DNA of 64,000 nucleotides from assembly GCF_963675305.1 (NCBI RefSeq), contig NZ_OY776147.1, positions 1,364,001-1,428,000 of the forward strand, read 5' to 3'. The notes under the pieces are model-generated. The model had not been told where the DNA came from. It searched no databases and saw only the letters and a program-made list of their open reading frames with translations. This stretch comes from an uncultured Hyphomonas sp. (lineage in GTDB: Bacteria; Pseudomonadota; Alphaproteobacteria; Caulobacterales; Hyphomonadaceae). A program made the translations under genes and the position numbers. Shown piece after piece: positions 19,051-26,576 of this stretch; position 1 is the stretch's first letter; the number at the start of each line of letters is the position of its first letter.

Positions 19051-20298
19051 ATGGGCGAAGCGCTGACCGAAAACAAACCTGTTCGAGTATCTGTCTTGCG
19101 TGACAGATACCCTACGGCATTCTCGAGCCCGAGGCATTCGCGGCACGACGTACGCCGCCGCTGGTTTGTCCCATTCAACAAGCTCCAGTCGAAGCTGGAT
19201 GGCTTCACCCTGATGCCGCCTTGCGATGGATCTGACTTTGTTCACGTCGTGAACCGGATTCCATTCGGCGCGCGGAAAATGATCTGTTCGTTTGAAAGCC
19301 ACATTCCGCGCAAGTTCGGTCTCGCCGAGGATGCCATTCTCACGCGTATGATGCTGAACGAGATTACCAGCAACCGGTGCCGCCGCCTTGTCGGTATGTC
19401 TCACTTCGCGAAACGGACCGCGCTCGCGATGCACAAAGGCACGCCCGCCTATGACGTGATCAAGGCCAAGATGATGGTTCAGCATCCGAATGTTGAACTT
19501 GGCCAGGAAGGCGACCGGCTCAAAGGAGACGATGCGTCCAAGCTGGTGCTGACATTCGTCGGCGGCCACTTTGTGCGCAAAGGCGGATGCGTTGCCGTGC
19601 GGATCGCCGAAAAGGCGATCGAGCAGGGCCTTCCGATCGAGGTGAATATCGTTTCCTCCTTGAAAGCAGGGAAAGACGTATGGAGCGACCCTACGGATCC
19701 GGACTTCCTGAAGAAGTATCTGGATCTCCTGGAGCTTCCCAACGTCAATCACGAGCCGGGCCTGCCGAACGAGAAAGCCCGGGAACTGATGGGCAGGTCG
19801 CACTTCACGCTCTTGCCGACTTTTGAGGATACGTTCGGGTTCTCTGCCATTGAATCCATGGCGGAGCACACGCCGGTGATCGGCACCAGCGTCTGCGCGC
19901 TGCCGGAAGTGATCTATCACGGCCGTAACGGTTACCTGCTTCGCCTTGAGCAGGATGAGCTTGGTGAATGGGTCCGCCCGGACAAGACCGAGCGCCACAC
20001 CGAGGCTTATACGCAAATCTACCACGATACGATCGAAATGCTTGCGGACGAGGCGCTCGAATACCTCAAGCCGTTGATCGGGAAGCCGGAGGCTTTGGCT
20101 GCTATGCGGGCCGACGCCCGGTACACAGCCGAAAAGATGTTCAGCGCTGATGTTGCTGGCCGGCGCTGGGATGATCTGTACGAGCGCGTTTCGCGCGAAT
20201 CTGTCCGGACACCTGCCGTGTGTGACCCGGTCCTAGACCAGTCTTCCCCGGAATCTCCGGCATTCCTGTTCGAAGACCGGCCAATCGGCGGTCGTTAA
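19051..20298 (+). CDS. Glycosyltransferase, GT4/GT-B fold
   Basis: About 415 aa, cytoplasmic. The C-terminal half has GT-B features: VLTFVGGHFVRKGG, and the nucleotide-sugar signature in FTLLPTFEDTFGFSAIESMAEHTPVIGTSVCALPEVI. The N-terminal half begins RVSVLRDRYPTAFSSPRHSRHD. The substrate is unknown and no polysaccharide cluster surrounds it. The ATG at 19051 is preceded by GGGGTGG; a GTG six bases earlier is possible. Confidence 0.85.
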   Translation: MGEALTENKPVRVSVLRDRYPTAFSSPRHSRHDVRRRWFVPFNKLQSKLDGFTLMPPCDGSDFVHVVNRIPFGARKMICSFESHIPRKFGLAEDAILTRMMLNEITSNRCRRLVGMSHFAKRTALAMHKGTPAYDVIKAKMMVQHPNVELGQEGDRLKGDDASKLVLTFVGGHFVRKGGCVAVRIAEKAIEQGLPIEVNIVSSLKAGKDVWSDPTDPDFLKKYLDLLELPNVNHEPGLPNEKARELMGRSHFTLLPTFEDTFGFSAIESMAEHTPVIGTSVCALPEVIYHGRNGYLLRLEQDELGEWVRPDKTERHTEAYTQIYHDTIEMLADEALEYLKPLIGKPEALAAMRADARYTAEKMFSADVAGRRWDDLYERVSRESVRTPAVCDPVLDQSSPESPAFLFEDRPIGGR

Positions 20299-20414
20299 GT
20301 TCCGAGCTTCGCAGTTGATTTGACTGGCCGGGCGTTAATGCCCGGTGGTCAAAGGTGATTTGCTTTCAGGTATCGAGTGAGGCTTTCTGACGGAAAACGC
20401 CGGAGGAAACCCTG

Positions 20415-20963
20415 ATGAACACTGTGCCGTTTGCCGCAGCTGCTCTTTGCCTGACCGCTTGCGTGAGCAGTCCTCAAGCCGAAGCCGAAGCCGAAGCCGA
20501 AGCGCCTGTCGCCGCCTCTCCCGGCCCCTGCGATGCGCCGGTCTATCATGAGTTTGATTTCTGGATCGGGGAGTGGAGCGTTTATGACCTGGCGGGCAAT
20601 CTCGCCGGCACAAATTCGATCCAGCCGGCAGAAAGTGGATGTCTTCTGATCGAACGCTGGACCAACACGGCAGGCGGAACCGGGCAGAGCTACAATTTCT
20701 ACGATCCGGGCATCGGGAAATGGCGGCAGGTCTGGATCAGTGCGGCAGGTGTCATCGACTATGCCGGCGGCCTGACCGAGACCGGATCCATGTACCTGGA
20801 AGGGGAAATCCGAAATCGCGGGGCCGCTCCTGCCCCGTTCACCGGAGCGTGGACCGCCAATGCGGATGGGTCCGTCACCCAGCATTTCCGGCAACAGGAT
20901 CCTGAGACCGGAGAATGGTCGGACTGGTTTGTCGGGCGCTACGTGCGAGCGGCCGAAGACTGA
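20415..20963 (+). CDS. Lipoprotein of unknown function, DUF1579/lipocalin-like
   Basis: 182 aa. A signal peptide ends in the lipobox LTAC (C16), so it is membrane-anchored by lipid. An Ala-Glu linker (four hexanucleotide repeats in the DNA) precedes a beta-rich domain with EFDFWIGEWSVYDLAGN, IERWTNTAGGTG, KWRQVW and WSDWFVGRYVR, typical of small DUF1579-like barrels. Ligand unknown. It ends one base before the convergent purS. Confidence 0.8.
   Translation: MNTVPFAAAALCLTACVSSPQAEAEAEAEAPVAASPGPCDAPVYHEFDFWIGEWSVYDLAGNLAGTNSIQPAESGCLLIERWTNTAGGTGQSYNFYDPGIGKWRQVWISAAGVIDYAGGLTETGSMYLEGEIRNRGAAPAPFTGAWTANADGSVTQHFRQQDPETGEWSDWFVGRYVRAAED
20478..20501 (+). repeat. Hexanucleotide repeat (GCCGAA)x4
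   Basis: Four exact copies encode an (Ala-Glu)4 linker just after the lipobox of the lipoprotein. Changes in copy number would keep the frame and only lengthen or shorten the linker. Confidence 0.9.
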
Positions 20964-20964
20964 C

Positions 20965-21210
20965 CTAGGCCTGCAGGTCGATGCGGTAGCTTTCGATCAC
21001 CGTGTTGGCGAGCAGCTTCTCGCACATCTCTTTGACGCGGGCATTGGCATCCGCTTCGCTGAGGCCGTCTTCCAGGTCGAGCTCGATCACCTTGCCGATA
21101 CGTGCGCTTTCGACTTCCTTATAGCCCATGCGCGCCAGCGTGTCGGCAACCGCTTTGCCCTGCGGGTCGAGTACGCCGTTCTTGAGGGCAACATGCACGA
21201 TGGCTTTCAT
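20965..21210 (-). CDS. purS: Phosphoribosylformylglycinamidine synthase subunit PurS
   Basis: 81 aa, the full family length. Signature parts are LKNGVLDPQGKAVADTLARMGY and DLEDGLSEADANARVKEMCEKLLANTVIESY. PurS bridges PurL and PurQ in the three-subunit FGAM synthetase of purine synthesis. It lies 93 bases after purC on the same strand. purQ and purL, often next in alphaproteobacteria, do not follow; the next gene is a convergent lipoprotein. Confidence 0.96.
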   Translation of the reverse strand: MKAIVHVALKNGVLDPQGKAVADTLARMGYKEVESARIGKVIELDLEDGLSEADANARVKEMCEKLLANTVIESYRIDLQA

Positions 21211-21303
21211 CCGGTGATCTCCTGGCGGGGGTACGAGTCGCGCTTCATCTAGCGCAATTGCCCGTCTATTGGAACATTCTCAGCAGTATCGGAGCGGCTT
21301 GAT

Positions 21304-22077
21304 TCACTTGCCGCTGTTGAAGCTGACGACATTGTCTGTTTCACCGGATTCCTTGATGATCCCGAGCCGCCGGGCCACTTCGGCATAGGCTTCCGTCACC
21401 CCGCCCAGATCGCGGCGGAAGCGGTCCTTGTCCAGCTTGTCGCCGGTTTCGAAATCCCACAGGCGGCAGGAGTCGGGGCTGATCTCATCGGCCAGCAGAA
21501 TCCGCGGAATCTCGGCATCGCCTTCGAAATAACGTCCGAACTCCAGCTTGAAGTCGATCAGGCGGATGCCGACGGCGGCGAACAGGCCTGACATGAAATC
21601 ATTCACACGCAGGGCCAGCGAGATGAGGTCGTCATACTCCTGGGGGCCGGCCCAGCCGAAAGCGGCGATATGTTCTTCCGTCACCAGCGGATCATGCAGG
21701 GCGTCGTCTTTGTAGTAGAACTCAACGATCGGGCGCGGCAGGACCTGGCCTTCTTCGATCCCGAGGCGCTTGGCCAACGAGCCGGCGGCAACGTTGCGCA
21801 CAACGACTTCCAGCGGAATGATCTCAACCTTCTTGATCAGCTGCTCACGCATATTGAGGCGGCGGATGAAGTGGGTCGGGATGCCGACGCCGGCCAGGCG
21901 GGTCATCATGAATTCGCTGATGCGGTTATTCAGGACGCCTTTGCCATCCAGCACGGCGCGTTTCTGGGCATCAAAGGCAGTTGTATCATCCTTGAAATAC
22001 TGAATGAGGGTGCCCGGCTCCGGACCCTCATAAAGGATCTTGGCCTTGCCTTCATAAACGACACGTCGTTTGTTCAT
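21304..22077 (-). CDS. purC: SAICAR synthetase
   Basis: 257 aa. Joins aspartate to CAIR with ATP to make SAICAR in purine synthesis. Motifs are YEGKAKILYE, LNNRISEFMM, EVVVRNVAAGSLAKRLG, LIDFKLEFGR and LADEISPDSCRLWD. First gene of a purC-purS pair, divergent from the DUF1476 gene. Confidence 0.97.
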   Translation of the reverse strand: MNKRRVVYEGKAKILYEGPEPGTLIQYFKDDTTAFDAQKRAVLDGKGVLNNRISEFMMTRLAGVGIPTHFIRRLNMREQLIKKVEIIPLEVVVRNVAAGSLAKRLGIEEGQVLPRPIVEFYYKDDALHDPLVTEEHIAAFGWAGPQEYDDLISLALRVNDFMSGLFAAVGIRLIDFKLEFGRYFEGDAEIPRILLADEISPDSCRLWDFETGDKLDKDRFRRDLGGVTEAYAEVARRLGIIKESGETDNVVSFNSGK

Positions 22078-22195
22078 GGATAAACCCCTTTCATGGGTCC
22101 CTGAATGGGGACCGGGACGGCTTCATCTGGCAGGAATCGCCGCAGCCCCTCCGCTAGCGGCCCCTGTTACGCCAATCCGTCGCGGGAAACAATTA

Positions 22196-22225
22196 TTGCA
22201 CACACCTTGTCGGGGACTCTATATG
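22196..22225 (+). promoter_or_regulatory. Sigma-70-like promoter of the DUF1476 gene
   Basis: TTGCAC, 18 bases, then TATATG, about 34 bases before the start codon in the divergent gap with purC. By eye only. Confidence 0.45.
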
Positions 22226-22258
22226 CCGCCAAGGTCTACTTATGTGAAAGGTCCTGAG

Positions 22259-22579
22259 ATGAGCACATTCAACGATCGGGAGCGCGCGGAAGAAGCGCGG
22301 TTTGCGCTCACCGAGGAGCAACAGTTCAAGGTCATGAACCGCCGCAACAAGCTTCTGGGCTTGTGGGCAGCCGGTATCATGGGCATGGGCGAAGACGACG
22401 CCGAAGCCTATGCGAAAACCGTGGTCCTGTCGGACCTCGAAGAGGCTGGCGACGAGGACGTGTTCCGGAAGGTGCGCGCAGACCTCGACAAGGCCGAGAC
22501 CGGCACGAGCGATGCTGAAATTCGCGAGCAGATGGCCGTCCTTATTCCGGAAGCCCGTTCGCAGGTCGTCGACGAATAG
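22259..22579 (+). CDS. DUF1476 protein, F1-ATPase zeta subunit/inhibitor family
   Basis: 106 aa, all-helical and highly charged: MSTFNDRERAEEARFALTEE, VMNRRNKLLGLWAAG and ETGTSDAEIREQMAVLIPEARSQV. In Paracoccus denitrificans the DUF1476 protein is the zeta subunit, which blocks ATP hydrolysis by F1-ATPase; the N-terminal segment inserts into F1. The ATG at 22259 follows AAAGGTCCTGAG; the longer open frame upstream lacks typical coding character. The pairing with purC is common in alphaproteobacteria. Confidence 0.92.
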   Translation: MSTFNDRERAEEARFALTEEQQFKVMNRRNKLLGLWAAGIMGMGEDDAEAYAKTVVLSDLEEAGDEDVFRKVRADLDKAETGTSDAEIREQMAVLIPEARSQVVDE

Positions 22580-22605
22580 TCCGGGTGTAAACGCGCATTC
22601 AGATC

Positions 22606-22641
22606 AAGCGGCGCTGTTCCGGTGGGGATAGCGCCGCTTTT
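22606..22641 (+). terminator. Rho-independent terminator
   Basis: AAGCGGCGCT and AGCGCCGCTT form a ten-base stem around a 14-base loop, followed by TTTTG. It lies 27 bases after the DUF1476 stop and could also serve the converging GH16 gene. Confidence 0.8.
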
Positions 22642-22666
22642 GTGTTGATGCGCCGGATAAGCCTTA

Positions 22667-23686
22667 TCACTCGAGCGGTGTGGGGAATTGGGCGCCTTCT
22701 CTGAAGACGTCTGAACACCGGCGTGTATTCTCGCCCAGTGGGGTAAATGAGAGGCAGGAATAGTAAGCGGATCCACGGTTTCCGAAATCCGGATCACCGT
22801 GCCATTGGCGCAGCTCTTTCTTTCCGGTCCAGTTGCTGATCACAAGACGGCCGGGATTGTCCGGGATGAAGGGGTCATTTTCAGGCGTCTGGTAGATCAG
22901 CTTGCCGTCGACATACCAGCTGATGCCTTCCGGCTTCCAGTCGAACGCATAGAGGTGGTCTTCCTCTGACGCATCAAAGGGGAGCTTGATGCGCGCACTA
23001 CTACCGGTCTTGCCGTTGTGGAAATAGTTCAACTCGACAATGCTTGTGTCCTTGCCGACAAACTCGATGTCGATTTCATCATGCGGTTTGCCGAAATAGG
23101 GGCCTGTATAGGTGAAGAAGGCCGAAACCAGGCCGGAGCCTTTCGCCGGGCGCATGATTGTTTCGTACCGGCCGTAGCCATAGGTGCCGATAACCTGGAC
23201 TTCAGCCAGCGCATACGGCTTCTCCGGGTTGCCTGTGGGCGTTACATCCAGCCTCAGGCCGTCCGGGCTGGTTTTGACGTTTTCCGGAACCCAGTCGCCG
23301 CCCTGAAAGCCTTTGTCGTTGCTGTGCTTGGATATGTAGAACCGTTCCGGCGAGAGGCCATCTCCAAGTACCGAAACAAAGGCGCCACCCGATTCCAGCA
23401 TCGGAGCATCCGGTTTCAGCGTGTAGGGGCCTTCCCGGTGTTCCGGAACTTTCGGGACGGGATTAACCGTGCGCACTGGATTCCATGGAACCACAGGCGA
23501 CATGTCTGCGACCAGTGGTGCGGAAGACTTCGTCTCCGGGACCGTCTGCGCATGACGAGGGGCCTGCACAGCGGCATAAAGGGCCACGCACAAGGCAAAC
23601 ACCAGCACCGCCACGATAACGACGGAGCCCGGTTGCCAGTCCTGCAAGTATTTCTTCAGGCTGTGATCTGTAGTGTCTGTTGCCAT
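22667..23686 (-). CDS. Glycoside hydrolase family 16 protein, membrane-anchored
   Basis: 339 aa. One N-terminal transmembrane segment (VVIVAVLVFALCVALYAAVQ, about 23-42) probably acts as a signal anchor with the domain in the periplasm. The GH16 catalytic motif ExDxxE is visible as EIDIEF in HDEIDIEFVGKD. Surrounding parts also match: YGYGRYETIMRPAKGSGLVSA before it, and HLYAFDWKPEGISWYVDGKL after it. The likely substrate is a beta-1,3/1,4-glucan such as laminarin, by family; specificity cannot be read. Confidence 0.9.
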   Translation of the reverse strand: MATDTTDHSLKKYLQDWQPGSVVIVAVLVFALCVALYAAVQAPRHAQTVPETKSSAPLVADMSPVVPWNPVRTVNPVPKVPEHREGPYTLKPDAPMLESGGAFVSVLGDGLSPERFYISKHSNDKGFQGGDWVPENVKTSPDGLRLDVTPTGNPEKPYALAEVQVIGTYGYGRYETIMRPAKGSGLVSAFFTYTGPYFGKPHDEIDIEFVGKDTSIVELNYFHNGKTGSSARIKLPFDASEEDHLYAFDWKPEGISWYVDGKLIYQTPENDPFIPDNPGRLVISNWTGKKELRQWHGDPDFGNRGSAYYSCLSFTPLGENTRRCSDVFREGAQFPTPLE

Positions 23687-23730
23687 TCAATGGTCCGATC
23701 TCATTTCGGACCATCGCAAGAAACAGGCCA

Positions 23731-24336
23731 TTAACCTTGTTTCAAAGCAGCCATGTTGCGCATCATGAACAGGGGGATCGAGCCGGCCGGCGTTATTGCC
23801 CAGTCGAGTGGCTGATCGTGAGGTTCTGCTGGAACGTCGTCAATCTGTTGAGCGGCATACGCCACGGCGCAGGCAAAGGCCCGTCCCCCGGATCTTAACG
23901 ATTGCAGCGCGAGATCGTAGTGGCCTTTACCATAGCCAAGGCGATTGCCTTTTGCGTCAAACGCAAGAAGCGGCGTCAGGATCAGGGTTGGGTGCGCTTC
24001 CGGGGCATCCTCCACCGGTTCGCTAAGGCCGAAGGGGCGGCGTTCGAGCGGTTCTCCGAAGCTCCACAGGCGCCAGGAAATGCCGCCTTCAGGCAGCATG
24101 CGCGGCAGGCACAATTCAGCCCCGGCGTCGGCCAGCCGCTTCATCAGCGGCATCGGGTCCAGTTCCTCATTAATCGGGACATAGCCCGACACGACTGGTC
24201 CGTAGCGTTCCAGCAGCTTCATCGGAAACAAGTCTGCGATTTTCTCCGCGGCGTCCGGATCGCGCGCTGCGGCTTCGGCGCGAATGGTGCGCATCCGGTG
24301 GCGCAGCTGAATCTTGTCGGGAGGAGGCGTGGTCAT
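23731..24336 (-). CDS. fau: 5-formyltetrahydrofolate cyclo-ligase
   Basis: 201 aa. Converts 5-formyl-THF to 5,10-methenyl-THF with ATP. Motifs are LRHRMRTIRAEAAARD, VSGYVPINEELDPMPLM, LPRMLPEGGISWRLW and the C-terminal LLAFDAKGNRLGYGKGHYDLAL. The start at 24336 is the family-typical one. 6S RNA lies directly upstream on the same strand, as in many bacteria (ssrS-ygfA/fau). Confidence 0.94.
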   Translation of the reverse strand: MTTPPPDKIQLRHRMRTIRAEAAARDPDAAEKIADLFPMKLLERYGPVVSGYVPINEELDPMPLMKRLADAGAELCLPRMLPEGGISWRLWSFGEPLERRPFGLSEPVEDAPEAHPTLILTPLLAFDAKGNRLGYGKGHYDLALQSLRSGGRAFACAVAYAAQQIDDVPAEPHDQPLDWAITPAGSIPLFMMRNMAALKQG

Positions 24337-24394
24337 GCAGGCAGCCTTAATCAGGTCTGGCGGCGGCGTCACGCCCCTTAACGCGCCAGCGGGG

Positions 24395-24569
24395 CTGAGT
24401 GTGCACAAGAACCGCGAACGCCGCAGGGCATATTCACTCCCGTCAACCTAGAGACTAGGTGGGTGCCAGGTGAGACAGGGCCACGGCCCCATCCAGATTG
24501 CCAGCTCCCTGACGGTAAGTAAGGTCGCCGGAGATCAGTCCCGTCGCGCACGCCGCAGCCCTTGTGCAG
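24395..24569 (-). ncRNA. ssrS: 6S RNA
   Basis: Not a coding stretch. Its ends pair: TGCACAAG near the 5' end (24568-24561) with CTTGTGCA near the 3' end (24409-24402), and the pairing continues inward with wobble pairs through GGCTGCGGCG on one side and GCGTTCGCGG on the other. The 3' part contains CCCTGCGGCG, like the end of known 6S RNAs. About 170 nt, close to the usual 160-185. Position immediately upstream of the formyl-THF cyclo-ligase gene on the same strand is the classic arrangement. 6S RNA binds sigma-70 RNA polymerase as an open-promoter mimic. Confidence 0.8.
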
Positions 24570-24574
24570 GATCA

Positions 24575-24603
24575 GATGTAGGCGCGAATGTGCCGGATTG
24601 TAA
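24575..24603 (-). promoter_or_regulatory. Promoter of 6S RNA
   Basis: On the minus strand, TTACAA (24603-24598), 17 bases, then TACATC (24580-24575). A start 6-8 bases on falls at about 24568, exactly where the closing stem of the RNA begins. Confidence 0.6.
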
Positions 24604-24609
24604 GCGGGA

Positions 24610-25680
24610 TTATTCTGACGTGACTGCAATGTCGAACGCGAGCAGGAGCGTGCGTTGCTGCGGATTGAAGTTGTCGTCAGAGATGATCCAGACCCGCGCG
24701 ACGCCGTTTCCGAGGTCCTGAACTGTAATCCCCTCGTAATTATCCACAGCCAGGGGACGCGTCAGCACGATTTCCTTCTCGCCGTTTTGCCAGCTGAGGA
24801 CATTCCGGTTTCCACGAATGGGGTCGTAGCTGCGGAAGAGCCAGAAGGTCTCGTCGGTGTTGCCAATCCGGGCGGCATCGAAGCCGACAAAGGCGTAGCC
24901 GGCAGGATTGGGGGCCATTTCGTCCGTCCAGCCCGCGGAATCGGGGCCGGTCACCGCCCCGATGGGGGACTGGCCTCGCTCGACGGTTTCATAGCCAAAC
25001 AGAATGCTGCCTTCGGGCGTGATGGCGAGGGCCTCGGCGCCGCGATTTTCGTCGATGAGGCGCCCTGCGTATGTGGAGGGCAACGTGCTGATCGGCGCCT
25101 CACGGGCCGCGGCCCCGCAGGTCTCAAGAGCAAATGCAGAGATGCGATGCGTACGCTCAAAGCTGACTATGGCCAGACTATTCCGGACTACCAGCCCCTC
25201 AGCATCGCCCATCGACTTGCCTTGAAGGATCTGCCCATCCTGTCCCAGCATGTAGGTCAACTCACCCGTGCCGTCGGGGGCGCCATCCTCCATGCCGATG
25301 CGAACAAAAGCGCCGTCATCGACGACGGCAAGCAGGTCACCTTTGGAATCCAGCGCCAGGTCGGACAGGCCGCCAAAACTGGCATTGTCGGCTGTCAGCT
25401 CCCATCCGCCGGCAAAGGCCGCCCCATCCGGCAGGCGGCGGGCAACTTCCTCTGCCGGGCCGAGGTCGATGGAATGCGCCGTGATTGAGAGCGGAACGGA
25501 TGGTGCCGGAGCGGTGCCGGCCGGGCAGGAGGCAGCTGCAAGCTCTGCCGAGACGGTGTCGAAGCTCCAGGCGGCGTCCGCATCCGGCATTGCAACGCGT
25601 GAGGCGTCCGGCATCTCTGCGGTGCCGGCACATGTCGCAAGCAGGAACAGGGACGCGAACTGGATGGTGCGGCGTAGCAT
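24610..25680 (-). CDS. Esterase-like phytase-family (PF13449-type) protein, exported
   Basis: 356 aa. The signal peptide (MLRRTIQFASLFLLATCAG) has a possible lipobox at C17. The mature part looks like a beta-propeller of the phytase-like family: GGLSDLALDSKGDLLAVVDDGAFVRI, GDAEGLVV, AEALAITPEGSILFGYE, and near the end LAVDNYEGITVQDLGNGVARVWIISDDN. Actual substrate unknown. The ATG at 25680 has GAGG upstream. Divergent from the HxlR regulator. Confidence 0.85.
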   Translation of the reverse strand: MLRRTIQFASLFLLATCAGTAEMPDASRVAMPDADAAWSFDTVSAELAAASCPAGTAPAPSVPLSITAHSIDLGPAEEVARRLPDGAAFAGGWELTADNASFGGLSDLALDSKGDLLAVVDDGAFVRIGMEDGAPDGTGELTYMLGQDGQILQGKSMGDAEGLVVRNSLAIVSFERTHRISAFALETCGAAAREAPISTLPSTYAGRLIDENRGAEALAITPEGSILFGYETVERGQSPIGAVTGPDSAGWTDEMAPNPAGYAFVGFDAARIGNTDETFWLFRSYDPIRGNRNVLSWQNGEKEIVLTRPLAVDNYEGITVQDLGNGVARVWIISDDNFNPQQRTLLLAFDIAVTSE

Positions 25681-25785
25681 CGGAACCTCGGTGTTCTGGA
25701 GTATCTTCCGGTCCCATGCGGCAAAAACGTGAAGGCTTCGCGAACAAGTCTGGATTTCAAATGCGAACCCATTCAGGAGTCTGGC

Positions 25786-26250
25786 ATGACGCAGATTCCT
25801 CTCGCCCGCCGTTCACCGGTCCAACCGGATGCCTGCAATCTTGCCAAAGCCATTGATGTGGTCGGGGACCGCTGGACTTTGCTCATTCTCCGCGCCGCGC
25901 TTTATGGTGTCCGGCGCTTCGACGATTTTCAGGCCGAGCTCGGCTGCCCCAGAACCGTGCTGTCAGGCCGGCTCAAGAAGCTGGTGGACGACGGCCTGCT
26001 GGCCAAACGCCCATATAAATCGCCCGGCAAGCGGTCCCGGCCGGAATACGTCCTCTCGCCGATGGGACTCTCGCTGAGACCGATTCTGATCGGGCTGACA
26101 CAATGGGGAGATGCCTGGCTGGGCCAGGGGGAGCCGCCGCCCATCAGCTTCACCCGCGCAGGCTCCAAGTCGGCCATAAGGGCAGCCTTTGTCGATATCG
26201 AAGGGCGTGAAGTGCGGCCGGATCAGATCCGTCCTGTGCTCCGCGGGTGA
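25786..26250 (+). CDS. HxlR family transcriptional regulator
   Basis: 154 aa winged helix: CNLAKAIDVVGDRWTLLILRAALYGVRRFDDFQAELGCPRTVLSGRLKKLVDDGLLAKRPY split into its usual helix-turn-helix and wing, then SRPEYVLSPMGLSL. One cysteine (C17) at the usual HxlR position before the HTH could be redox-sensing. The ATG at 25786 is preceded by CAGGAG; the longer frame upstream lacks a site. Target unknown, perhaps the divergent phytase-like gene. Confidence 0.9.
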   Translation: MTQIPLARRSPVQPDACNLAKAIDVVGDRWTLLILRAALYGVRRFDDFQAELGCPRTVLSGRLKKLVDDGLLAKRPYKSPGKRSRPEYVLSPMGLSLRPILIGLTQWGDAWLGQGEPPPISFTRAGSKSAIRAAFVDIEGREVRPDQIRPVLRG

Positions 26251-26347
26251 TTTGTGCAGTGAGGCAGAAATTCGGCCTTGCAAAGCCGTTCGCTATGCGC
26301 TTAATCACGCCTCTCGGCAGCCCCGGTTGCCGAACACCCTATAGGAC

Positions 26348-26422
26348 GCGGGCGTAGCTCAGGGGTAGAGCACAACCTTGCCAAGGTTGGGGTCGAGAGT
26401 TCGAATCTCTTCGCCCGCTCCA
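26348..26422 (+). tRNA. tRNA-Gly (GCC)
   Basis: 75 nt including an encoded CCA. Acceptor GCGGGCG pairs with CGCCCGC; D-arm GCTC-AGGGGTA-GAGC; anticodon loop TTGCCAA with GCC; T-loop GTTCGAATC. All four arms are intact. Confidence 0.98.
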
Positions 26423-26424
26423 TT

Positions 26425-26489
26425 ATAAATACAGAGAAATCTGGTCTTGAGAGTGGCTGCGCCCGGCAGCCACTTCTCTGTATGTCGGA
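26425..26489 (-). ncRNA. Candidate structured small RNA behind an EcfG-type promoter
   Basis: A nested inverted repeat: outer arms ATACAGAGAA (26429-26438) and TTCTCTGTAT (26474-26483), inner arms AGTGGCTGC (26452-26460) and GCAGCCACT (26466-26474) around a 5-base loop. On the minus strand it lies just downstream of a GGAAC-N17-GTT site, and a short AT-rich run follows. The rival reading is a plus-strand termination or processing hairpin of tRNA-Gly. No convincing coding potential in this 150-base gap. Confidence 0.35.
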
Positions 26490-26495
26490 TATTTA

Positions 26496-26520
26496 AACCA
26501 GAAATACAGACTCTCGTTCC
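26496..26520 (-). promoter_or_regulatory. EcfG-type stress promoter facing tRNA-Gly
   Basis: Minus-strand GGAAC (26520-26516), 17 bases, GTT (26498-26496), matching the alphaproteobacterial general-stress sigma consensus GGAAC-N16-17-cGTT except for G in place of the C before GTT. It points away from the stress kinase gene. Confidence 0.45.
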
Positions 26521-26576
26521 AGGATACGGTTAGAATAACGTCTCTTACATCGAACAATTTAGTGAGGTCTTCGGCG

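Noticed and set aside
20478..20501. Phase-variation switch by the GCCGAA repeat
   Set aside because: Unit length is a multiple of three, so copy-number change cannot shift the frame; four copies are also few.
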